In this document: in pieces, positions 1 to 10,885 of the stretch
How positions within the stretch are numbered: position 1 is the first letter of the stretch
Layout: every line of letters starts with the position of its first letter
Assembly (NCBI GenBank): GCA_030142905.1
Contig: JASJOG010000317.1
Location: forward strand, 186,001 to 250,000
Length of the DNA: 64,000 bases
Source: Heliopora coerulea
Taxonomy: Eukaryota; Cnidaria; Anthozoa; Scleralcyonacea; Helioporidae
Reading direction: 5' to 3'
The notes under the pieces: generated by a model
The model's input: only the letters and a program-made list of their open reading frames with translations
Told to the model about the DNA's origin: nothing
Databases searched by the model: none
Program-made: the position numbers and the translations under genes

Positions 1-3000
1 AACAAGAAAAAGCCACTAACACTCGGGACCTTATCCTTCAGATATACTGAACTACGTCGATCTCCGATTGATCTAGTCATCAAGTTACGAATCTCTAATG
101 TGTATAGGTTTAGTTTAAAATAAGACAGCAACCGACCACTTCAAAAAGTATAACACAAAACAAATTCCAAAACGAAACATCTTGGTATATGGTTTTCCTA
201 GCCTTGAACCACGAGAGTTTATACGAATTTTGGAGGTTGCTTCGTCCAACATTAAGCCAAGTAAATGAGATCAAAGGCTGCTAATATGTATTCGGGAGAG
301 AGCCTAAAAAAACCTCAAATACTTATTATTAGTCGTGATATTGTCAATATTTATTATAAGCCCTGAACCAGCGAGAAACAGAAATTCCAATCGCCATTTA
401 CTTTCTCTTTGGCTCAAACGCTTGCTAAGAAAATCTGGCGATTCTAAACCCAACCCGAGCCTAAGCCGTAATCCTGATTCCAACTACCATAACCTCAACC
501 TTAACACCAATAAAAATTAGTGGTATTAGAATAAACTAGTGGTCCTATGGGAATCTTTCAATCCTGCGATGACATGCTAGCACCACTCAACTACACAAAG
601 TGTTTCTAGCCGTCTTCGAAAGAAATATTTACAGTTATTGAAAAGAAAACGTACTTCAGTTGGAATGTTTATTTACTACAACCACACATTTGTACCACTT
701 GATTGCACAAGAAACACTTTCCACCAATGGAACAAAATAACATTTACAGCAGAACCTTCGCTGTGTCGAACAATTAGTTTAGACAGCGGGAGGTAGAAGT
801 AGTGAGAGTTATGTGACGTTCATATCAAGTTAGTGAAAGCTTGCGGGAGTGTGGTCACCGAAACTGGTATCAAGTGTCTTGAGATTTGAGGAAATGACTT
901 TGAGTACAGGAAAGTGAAAGATTATAAGAGTTTTACTTAGTGAGGGCGGCAATAAGTGTCGAGATTCAAGTAAAATGGCTATTAGTTCAAGAGATTGCGG
1001 GGTGTAATAAATATCAAGAGACTGCAGTAATGTTGTTCTACAAGCGAGCGTGGTATAAAGTGTTACATAATTCAAAAGACATTACTTTTAAGTTAACTTC
1101 CCAGTTAAACAGAGATTATGGAGGGCGACAAGCGAGGGTGGTTTCACGTTTTGTGAAATCTAAAGGAAAGTGACTGTCCTTTTAAGACAGCGAGAGACTG
1201 CGTGAGCTAAGACATGACGAGATAAGATAATTCATCTCAAAAAGGTTTTTCTAATATACGAATACTGAAGTAGTATTCTTCTTAACGGCCCTCTAGGCTG
1301 GTCCAAAATGTAAACTAGCTAAGAGTTAGTTGCTGTATCAATTGTACAAAACTCCATGTTTACCAATGTTGTCAGATAATTTGTTTACGTGCTCTACTTC
1401 ATTTTGATGCTTTGATTGAAGAAAGAATTGTTCTTAAGTTTATCTTCTGTGAAGAGAGTGTGGTTTGCCGTAAATTTCAAGCATCAGTCAATGGGCTGAC
1501 ATGAGTTGCAATGCCTCCAGACTTTGAGGAGTTTGAGTAACCAAGGATGGCGATGTTACATACATTGACGTTGTAATGAACTGTGCGAGTTGTCCTTGCG
1601 CCTCTGAAAGTGTTCCGAGTAACTAGCCCGTTACTTAACGTTTAAATAATTGACAGCTTTCTACGTTCTTGAGTTGCAGTAGCAGTAATGTAGAATTGTT
1701 GTTTGTGGCATTCTATTTGGGAAAAAAGGAATTGCAGCAAGGTACCCTAATCCATCGTCGGGCAAGTAATAACTAATAATATCGTATGCATAAGAATGTC
1801 TTTGTGCTAATTACACGCCCATTTCAGCCTAGGTAGAAATCTCTTTCCAAGCTCAGGAAGACATATATTTTGAAATTATTTTGTGATTCCATAGCTTAGG
1901 CTCGATTTTTTGAATTTTCAGCCGAGTTAACCCGGCAGAAACTCTTGCTTGTATTCAACCTCGCCACGCCCACTGACCGTTTTAGGTGTCTGGGAGGTGG
2001 GTCGTAGTCTGTCGTCTATCTTACCCACCAACATAGCGTCTTCTACCGATCAACCTAATGATTTTACCGACCAACCTGGCTAGCGTTTTTTGTCGATCAA
2101 AAGAATTATTTTTCGCTGAATAAAGAAATCAAGATTTTCCTTACCGATAAACAGTATGACCAATGGATACATGTACCTATAATCGGAGTGTCGGATCACA
2201 CACACATCCCGCATGCCATATACCTGATTGTTCTATTTGAGCGGAAATTCGATGATGATAATTATAAACACTGGTTGAGTTGATATCCCGTTGCTGCAGA
2301 CAGTGACTACTTCAGACTCATTAACTAAGGGGACATTCTTTTGGGAACATTCTTCTTTACAAGTAAAAGAAGTGAAAGGAAGTTATGTCTTTTTGGCTAT
2401 ATGACCATAGCGGTGTTCTCTTCTTTCGAAGAGAGCAGAATGCTAAAAGCCATGGACTGGTTGAGTTACTAAATTTGAAAAAGGTCATGTTTTGTTTCCG
2501 CACTCATGAATAAGAATGGTTTGAATTGATGTATAAAAGTGTTTACTCCCTGGACCTAACTTGTCGGAACATGAATTACAATTTAGCATAAAGTAGTGAG
2601 TGATTAAGGATTGACTGGATGAGGAATGTTAGCCCGACCTGTTGACGAAATGTCCTGGAAGATTATCTTACATATGTATGAGGAAACACTCAACCCGGTT
2701 TGAGCTAAATATTAAGCCCTGCTAACCCACGCTGAAAGTCACTTGTAACCACGTAATTCCAATTTTTATGAATCATTTGCATGCAAAACAATATAATTTT
2801 GGTTTACAATATAGTTATGGTTTATTTATTAATATATTTTAAGCCAAAATGTACAGCGAGAAACTCCCGTAAGGAACTAATTTTGTCGTTAACAACCATT
2901 CAACGTTAAGCAATGTAGGTGGCTGGTTCCTTTGCTGAGCGGTCAGTTGTCTTCAATCATAATTTTTATTGCTTTTATTGAGCGTTGGCTTGTTATTTGA

Positions 3001-3471
3001 TTTACATATTGATCGAATAATATATGCTTTGCCATTTACTTCAGAGTTGGCAACCTTGATTATAATTTGAACTTTCAATTATCATTAATTTAGTCTTATG
3101 CCGTTCATATCGCGTACATTCGACTTTCGAGGTACTCAATATTAGGCTACGTTCCACCCTAATTGTGAAGAACTTCTTATTGCTCGGCATTTCTAAAAGT
3201 ATTACCCATTTAGTACTCGCTAATGGAATGTATCGCGGTTTTAAGTTGGGGTTCTTGAAGCAGGAATTACTCGTAAGTAGGAAAGAACATGGAAACCAAT
3301 AAATATGAAATTTTTCTCAGCTTCTTCCTTGTAGAAAATTAACGAATTCATGACCTGTTAAAACCTGTTAGCCTGTTGTACAAAATAGTTTATTTATGGC
3401 AATAAAGCTGCACCTAACTCCATTGTCAATTGAATTGTACCGTTCACCTAAACAATAACCATTGCATTTGT

Positions 3472-4024
3472 GTAGCCAAGGGGAGGCAGGGGGGCAGTTG
3501 CCCTCCCACTTTTCCTCTTGACTTAGTCTGTCGGTACATTCAGTACATTTGTCAGTACAATAGGCCTGTCTGTCGAGGATTCCGTTTGCGTTTGAATTAT
3601 CAAATTAAAAAATTGTTAGATAAGCTCCTGCGAAATTTAAGTGCAGGAAAGGTGTTCAATACAAAATGTTCATAAGGAATTCTGTATCGTTGTTTTTTTA
3701 ACGGACAAAAATGACTGATCCCGTCAACCCTCAGGACAAAGTGGTTGTGGCAGTGGTGATAACCGAAAAACAAGATGCGTTGGTGTATATCTAATTCACG
3801 TGATGTGTGCACTTTTCCGAATCACTTTCGGAATTTAATGATAATTATTTCAGTCAGAGCTAGCAAAGTAGAAATCATTTATTCCTTTATCGAGTTTAAA
3901 GTTTCTCATGCCCTCGGTTTGGTTAACTTTGATTTTTCCTTGATATTTGTCGGTACATTGCTAACATCCTGTCGGCACATTTGTCTAAAATCTCCCGCCC
4001 CCAAATTTCAAATTCCTGGCTACG
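3472..4024. mobile_element. degenerate non-autonomous DNA-transposon-like element
   Basis: The left edge reads GTAGCCAAGGGGAGG and the right edge, on the complement, reads GTAGCCAGGAATTTG, which resembles decayed terminal inverted repeats followed by G-rich sequence. Variants of TGTCGGTACATT occur inside near both ends (about 3528 and 3948). The overall style (G-run behind a TAGCC end, repeated short internal motif) resembles the better-preserved element at 32431-32799. No target-site duplication could be recognised, so the boundaries are approximate. Confidence 0.35.
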
Positions 4025-4827
4025 AGACTGAACCATTGTTCAGGTTCAACTGACTGTTAACCCCTTTTTTCCCAATCCTGCTATCGTTCGCGACTTGACA
4101 TGTTTGGTGTGTTGTTGGCAGGTACAACAGTAGCTTTAACAATGACAATGTACTGGGAAGTGGGAACCGTGCTTGCAGCATGCAAAACTCTTTAAATTAG
4201 GAGCATGTAAGGATCAGCAAAATGCCAATGCCAGCAATTGTTGGAAATTCAAGCGGGACCTGGTTCCTTGACTCCTTTACGAAGCAATACTTAGTTTGTT
4301 GTTTAAACTAATCGTCAATATTTCTTGCTTTCATTTATTTCACATAACAATTCCAGTTCTCTTAAACAAGAGGTAAAACTGTTGCCAAAGATTTATAGAA
4401 TTGTTGAAGTATGTTTGACAACTTTTTGACGATCTCAAAGTCATAGACTTCTACATATATTTGGTTTTGGAATACTGACGTTTGTAGAACCCTATTCTTT
4501 TTTATCCGTGAAGGACCTACATGCAGAGTTTTTATTATACTTACAAAGCGTGTGAGGTGTTAATTGAATGTCAATGATAATTAGTACATTCAGAACAGAG
4601 ATAACAAGTAATTTCTTTGATAATATTTTAACTTTTCCAGATGGATTCTTTAAACGCAGAACGTAGTAGATTTTGCTTTTAAAGTTACTTAGGCAACCTG
4701 GAACGTTTTAGAAGGTCTGAAAGTATATTCTAACCGATGTCTAGTCAGCGATGATGGTCCATTGTTTATTTCAAAAGTTAAAGTCCTGTCACTTGTTTTC
4801 ACCAAACGAGTGAACTGAAAGAAAGAA

Positions 4828-5064
4828 AAAGTTTTATTTTTAATTGCTTTAGGAAATTCGATGGTGTTGAAAACGAGAAAATCTCAACAAAAATTGAATA
4901 AAGCAGCAGAAAAAAAATTAAAAATAAAACTTTTTGAGTCATAATAACAACATATATGGGTCATAATTGCTTTAGGAGATTCGATGGTGTTGAAAACGAG
5001 AAAATCTCAACAAAAATTGAATAAAGCAGCAGAAAAAAAATTATGACTCATATATGTTGTATAA
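4828..5064. repeat. two copies of a core, each in its own inverted-repeat frame
   Basis: A roughly 78-bp core (from AATTGCTTTAGG to GCAGAAAAAAAATT) occurs at about 4842-4918 and again at about 4966-5042 with a single clear substitution. The first copy is bracketed by AAAAAGTTTTATTTTTAATT and its reverse complement. The second is bracketed by a different inverted pair, CAACATATATGGGTCATAAT and its near-complement. The core itself contains a small TGTTGA/TCAACA hairpin. It encodes nothing visible. Confidence 0.75.
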
Positions 5065-7110
5065 TATGTTTTATTCAGTCTTTACGAAGCTTTCTTAGTC
5101 GGTATATTGTAGATTGACGAAATGTTTTTGACTCTAGTGCAGTAGCCCATGCAATATTTTCATGTTGTGAAGAATCATTCATGGATTATGTTTTGATATA
5201 TTCGTGTTATTCTGGGATATCCAAATCGGCCTACCTCAAATAAGGCAGATGTTGCAATACGCTTTGTCTCCACGACTAACTGGTTTAGAAATTCTTTTTG
5301 TTTGCCTTATCATATCTCGTTTAGTTTTGCATTTGAAAGAGCACATTAGATCAGTAAATACTAAACAATTACACGCTATACTTCATTCCAACAAACCGAA
5401 CAATTGAATCGCAATGAGAATAGCTGTATTTTCCTCAACCAACGCCATCAAAATGTAGCGTTTTTACCTCGAAGTCAAAGTACTATTCATTGCTGGTGCG
5501 AGACAGACGGTCTGCGCCTGCCTCTGTTTTTGTCTTTTTCTTTTGAGCTTCGGCTAAACTAACGAACAATACCTAAGAGATCTTGATCAAATATCGCCTC
5601 AACATAGAGCTGAAACAAGTATTATCATGTTTTGTTCTTTGTCGTTTTGGCTAGGTAATGAAGTGATCAGCGTATTGTTCAGAGTTCCTGGTATTGACAT
5701 GACGAGATTGCATAAAAGCAGGCGTTTCAGACAACTTTGGTCACAAACAGCTCCAGTCGTTTGGTTGTAGTCAGAGCTTTCTTCCCTGAGATATTCGCGT
5801 GAGTATAAGGTAACCTTAAATGAGATCTTGTTGCAGTTCCTTAACGTATCTACAAGTTGTCAGTAAATCTAAATTTAGCTCGTAAAATGTATTTCGATGA
5901 TGTTGTAATGTGCTGCTAGAATTCATTTTTGTAATCAAATTAGTTTGCATCTTTTGCTGGGTTGTTTATCTATGGGTATAACTTCCGAGCTTTCGTTTTT
6001 GTTCTGTTTGCTGCGTAATGTTCTATGCATGTGTTACTCTGTACAGTGATCCCACGCCTCCGGCTTGGACAGTCTTGCTTTCCTTGGTCCTGTGTCGAGT
6101 TATGTTTTTCTATGTTTTGATGTACAATATGTTCTATACGGCACTGTCCTGTTCAATATCGAGTGCTGTACATTTCTAAGCAGCTCCTGATTTTACTTCG
6201 GTGGAATTCATGTTGAGCTAGATTAGTGTTGTGCTGTCTCCCTTATGTGTTTTGCTGTGCTACGCTTTGCTGTGGCTTACCGTATCGTGATGTACTCCAT
6301 AGCACGCTCTCTGCTCTCATGTACGCCGATCTATCTTCTGCCGTGTTGAGTTGTGTGGCTGTCCATACTCTGAGAGAAAGTATTGTAGATGCACTTTGTT
6401 TTCTATTCTAGACCTCTTTCTTGAAATGTATTTCAAGTTCTTTCTCATCGCATTGGCACTCCCTTCTCTTCTAAAGGTGAGCGAGCTGAGATGAATGGTC
6501 GGGGGATGCGATAAACGAAACTTAGATGGGCCTAAGTTATACTGTTTCGGATCATTGTTCGGTCTTATTGCCTTTAGCTTCCTGGGAATTATATTAAGTA
6601 ATGAGGGAGAACTAAGACATTTTAAGAACAAAAGCTGTCATGCTTCCACATTTCTCGATGCAAACAATGTTTGAAAAACGTGAGGAAAGACGTGACAAAC
6701 TTGTTCGTAGTGTTCTAAGTATGACCTGTTGTTCCACTCGGGTTTATTCTAAAGAACAAGAACTAAGATAGTTAGCCAGTTGTTTAGTATATATTATTTG
6801 TCGAGTGCGTGAATGAACCAACTGTAACCAGCAAAGTTTCCCTCTTTACGATACGCTCGCTGTATCTAACACTAGACGGACAGGTTTTCATGCACCAATC
6901 TTTACATTCATCTCCGTTTACCCGCACGTTCAATAATTAATTTCAAACCCGTCTACTTGGCTCATATTTACAAAATTTAGTAGCCTTTTTCAGTTTAAAC
7001 TTGCTTCCACCCACATGTTGAGAATACACAACCAAGAATTGAAGAAAATGAATCGAAACGTACGGTAATGCGTAGAACTTGTTCGACACTTTCGTTTTTC
7101 TTTTCCAAAG

Positions 7111-10100
7111 GCGAACGATCAGCAAAGTCTGGAGGAACAGCCAGCAGAAGATCAGAGCTCAGAGAAGTTGGGGGCTCCTCGCTCTCTCTTGTCCAGTTAC
7201 GACGACAACAAGTCATTTTCACAGATTAGTCTAGAACTGGCAAAGCTACATGTAAGATGTTCAACTTTACCTACAAAGAATTAAAAATACTTGTTTACTT
7301 CCTTTCCTTTCCTTCCCTCCGTTTTCCCATTCCTTTCCTACCCTTTCTTTTGCTTCCCTTCTATTCTCTTTCCTGTCTTTTCCTTTTCTTTTCCTTCTCT
7401 ATTTTTCTTTTCCTTTCCCCTTTCCTCTCCTTCCTTTCCTTTCCGTTCCTTCCTTTCCTTCCCTTCGTCCCTTTTCCTTTCCTTCCCTTTCCTTTCTTTT
7501 TCTTTCCTTCCCTTCTGTTCCCTTCTTTTTCCTTTCCTTTCCTTCCTTTTTCTTTCCTTTCCTTCCCTTGTGTTTCCTTCCCTTCCCTTTCCTTCTCTTC
7601 CCTTTCCTTTTCTTTCCGTTCCCTTTCCTTCACTTTCCTTTCCTTTCCATTCCTTCCTTTCCCTTTTCTTTCGTTTTCTTACTTTCTGACTCCTTTCCAT
7701 TTCCTTTTTTCTCCGTTTTATTCTGTTCCTTTCCATTCTGACTCTTTCCTTTCTTTTCTTCCATCCAGCCCGATAATTTATCCATCCATTTATACTTTGC
7801 CATTTACTTCGAGCCTCCCAACCATTTTTTTTTTCATTATTCCCCCTTCTACTATCTTTTTCTTTTCGTGACACACTAGTTATCCTCACATATATAAAAG
7901 GAGATATATTTCTTGTAGCTTTTGGAAGAAATTCTCAAGAAACGAAAGTCAATAAACGATATGCGCGATGAAGTCAACGAAAACTCCGAAGGTACTGTTT
8001 CGTCATTGAGTTTTCATGTTTAAAACGAAGAAAATAATTCTTCGAAAAATATGGAAGAATACCTTCGATCAAATGGCATTTCAGGTTTATGATTTTCCAT
8101 AAAGGATTATCAACGTGGTTTGATAGAGTGCCAAAGATCAAATTTGTTTTTCCTCTAGGAACGACAAAAAAGTTCTAAATGCATATGTTGTTAAAATAAA
8201 ACATATTCCGAAGAATAATGTCATTTTGAAAACTCAAGATATGAGTCAATACAAGATAAAACTATTGTTGAAACTGTGATATTTCGACTTCATTTCAAAG
8301 TCATCCTTCTGTCTGAGGATGGCTTTGAAATAAAGTCGAAATATCACAGTTTCAACAATAATTTTATCTTGTATTGACTCATATCTTGAGTTTTCAAGAT
8401 GACATTATTCTTCGGAATATGTTTTATTTTATACTTTGTGAAGTTGTCGGCTGGTCATGGTATATGTTGTTAATTTGAAACTAAAACAGACGTTCATTTC
8501 TTGTTACTTTCTAAATCTGAAGTAATGAGGATTTGAGCCGATTTAATTTTTTCCATTTCCTGGAAAATTTTGGGGGAATTTCCCGCACTACTCTAGAATG
8601 TCATGATCTAGTTGGACCAACCAAAAATATGGCAACAACACGTTGGGTTTAGTTGTTCATGCCCTGGGTTGTGGCGTAACTACCAAGGTGGTCTGGAGTT
8701 CCCTGAATTCCCTCAAAAACTCTTGGGAGACGCCAACAGATAAAGTAATATGATAAAATATAAAGCAATGCCCTTGACTCGAGATATCGCACACATATGT
8801 GATTGGTTCACGGAATCAGACAACATTTCGCTCAAAATTCATCACGTCAGTTATGCTTGTCAGATTCATTTTATTACATGATTTATTATTCATCTTCATG
8901 GCCTTGTTGGTAATACCTGGATCTGAACTTGTTGATATTTTGGTGAATAGTATGTTGAAAATAATAAAGATGAGTGCTGATATAAATGGACAGTTAGGTT
9001 GGATAGGAACAGAAAAGGAGGTTGCAAATAAAGTGGGAATTCAAAGGGTTGATTAGAAGGATGAGGAAAAAAGAAGCTCTGAACCGGTGACTTCAAGCAA
9101 GGCTTGATTAATTGATCGGTATTCGATTGGTCGGTTGACTGGTTGATTGAATAGTTGATTGATTGATTGGTCGGCTGATTAGTTGATTGATTGATTGATT
9201 GATTGATAAACAGATTGAATCGAATGATTGATTGATAGACTAATTGAATCAGTTGATCGATTGACTGACAGACTGATTTATTAATTAATTATTGATTGAT
9301 TGATTGGTTGATTGATGATTGATTGGCTGATTGACTAATTGACTGATTGATTGACTGGTTGGTCGGTTAATTCATTGATTGATGGATTCATTTGTCCATC
9401 CATCCATTCAATTCCTTTTCATACCATTCCATTTCATTCGTTCGTTGGTCTGTTCATTCATTCATGATGTCATCACATTTTGGCTTTGTGAGACCAACAT
9501 GTACAATGTGGTAAATTTTCCCCCTTTAATGTCAGTGTTGATTAGTGGCAATAAATTAACAAGCATCTGTGCATTTTTTTTAGACAAATGTTCCATGATT
9601 AAAAAGGTTGGTGAACCGATTGTTCATCATCATTCTGGGCTCACACAAGGGGCATGGATGAGAGATCCATTGGGAATCCTCGGAGCGCAGAAAATTTGGT
9701 ACATGAATGGTTACAATGGATATTCTAAGGTGTTGGAGTTTGATTCAATGGACCGCTTTAAAGCTGGAATGGTGTCCAAGACCTACACCCTTCCTTACAG
9801 TTATCGAGGGACTGGAGCAGTTGTTTATGGACGTTACCTTTACTACAACAGGTTTATAAACTGATTTGATTCATTAACTATTAAAATAAATCCCTTGTAA
9901 AGTGATTGTTAAAATTTAACACGATATTCGTTCCTTCTATTCTGTCTTCTTTTTTTCACTTTTCTTCTTTTCCTTTCTTTCTTTTTTCTTTTTTTCTTTT
10001 TACCTTTCTCTCTTAGTTTGTATTTTCTTCCTTCCTTTCCCTTCTTTTAGGCTTCCTTTGTTTCTTCGTTTCTTCTTTCCTTTCATCCATCCTTCCCATC

Positions 10101-10885
10101 TTTCATTTTCCTTTGTTCACTTTTATGTTCATTCCTTCCTTTAACAGTTCATTTATTCATTTATTCACTCAGTTGGTCAGCCACTCATTCGTCCACTTAT
10201 ACTCACACACTCACTCACACACTCACTCATTCACTTACCTATACATTCAAGTGTTCATTCATACAGTCGTTCTTTCTCAAATACGAATATTTATTGAAAA
10301 AGTTCTTTTTAGGGAACTATTAACATTTGATTTGAAACATTTTCGACCAGTTTTGGGTGACTTACCTAACTTGGTAATAATTTGTTTAGATATAATTCCA
10401 AATACATCGTTCAATATGATTTGGAGAAAGAGTCCGTTGTCAGGCAAGTCATTCCCTATAGTTCTGGAGGATACACGACCTACAGCTGGGGAGGTTATAC
10501 ATATTTTGATATGTCTGTCGATGAAAGTGGACTATGGGTCTTGTACTCTACGTCAAGTTACAGTAGAAAACTCTTTGCCTCACAGTTGGACCCCTTGACC
10601 TTAAGCACTCTTAACACATATTACCCTGTTTCATCTGAGTCAATGTCTAGCATGGGCAACGCCTTTGTGGCATGTGGTATTATCTACTGCATTGACAGCT
10701 ACAGTTCTTCAACCACAACCATCAACTATGCTTATGACACCGCTAAAAGATCTGGTAGCAACCCCAACATCAAGTTCACGAACAAATTTGGTTACAACAG
10801 CATGGTAACTTACAATCCTCGTGAAAAAGTCCTTTACGCTTGGGATAACAAACGTCAAGTGACATACCCCCTGGAATTCAATTAA
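7111..10885 (+). CDS. olfactomedin-domain protein (3' part, four exons)
   Basis: Joined exons are 7111-7251, 7919-7991, 9584-9851 and 10390-10885 (TAA). Every junction has AG/GT sites and compatible phase (0, 1, 2), giving 325 residues of the C-terminal part. The first two exons encode a polar, heptad-like stretch (SLELAKLH, LLEEILKKRKS), probably a short coiled coil. The last two encode a full olfactomedin beta-propeller of about 250 residues: an early Cys (KCSMIKK), GAWMRDP, the GTGAVVYG/LYYNRY block, the second Cys in AFVACGIIYC, and the YNPREKVLYAWDN signature near the end. In this family the domain mediates extracellular adhesion or ligand binding. The N-terminus, with the expected signal or type-II membrane anchor, is not identified. 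Intron 2 holds a fold-back element and a GATT array. AATAAA at 11136-11141 is a likely polyadenylation signal. The subfamily (gliomedin-like or other) cannot be decided. Confidence 0.88.
7290..7770. repeat. (TTTCC)n-like pyrimidine tract
   Basis: About 480 bases of almost pure pyrimidine on the plus strand, dominated by TTTCC, TTCCC and CTTTT variants. It lies in the intron between the first two recognised olfactomedin exons and ends about 150 bases before the next acceptor. The long open frames here (Phe/Ser/Leu/Pro-only on plus, Lys/Glu/Arg-only on minus) are composition artefacts. Confidence 0.95.
8193..8430. mobile_element. fold-back element with hammerhead-like core
   Basis: Two arms of about 114 bp (8193-8306 and 8317-8430) are inverted copies with only about four differences and are separated by some 10 bases. 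The plus strand at 8313-8341 reads CTGAGGA, a 6-bp helix (8321-8326 with 8332-8337), then GAAA and TATC, flanked by pairing CTGT/ACAG. This resembles a minimal hammerhead ribozyme with very short helix III. One unpaired base (8320) separates the core from helix II. The 12-mer ATATGTTGTTAA stands on both sides (8183-8194 and 8462-8473), suggesting an insertion duplication. It lies in an olfactomedin intron. Confidence 0.7.
9095..9390. repeat. (GATT)n microsatellite
   Basis: Degenerate tandem GATT/GATTGATTGG array of roughly 300 bases with interspersed GGTC, GACT and AATT variants. It is in the intron directly upstream of the first olfactomedin-propeller exon and has no coding content. Confidence 0.92.

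Larger units (their letters stand above)
1..7110. other. gene-free 5' region
   Basis: No coding exon with convincing homology or splice context was found here. The open frames are short and have no recognisable domain. Purine-rich degenerate sequence lies at about 780-1060, a degenerate transposon-like element at 3472-4024 and a nested inverted-repeat pair at 4828-5064. The missing first exon or exons of the olfactomedin gene should lie somewhere in this stretch. One weak candidate is 6994-7064, which follows a good polypyrimidine-CAG acceptor and ends before GTAATG, but I cannot connect it securely. Confidence 0.6.

Noticed and set aside
7257..7889. Long Phe/Ser/Leu/Pro (plus) and Lys/Glu/Arg (minus) frames
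   Set aside because: Pure low-complexity translation of a TTTCC tract inside an olfactomedin intron.
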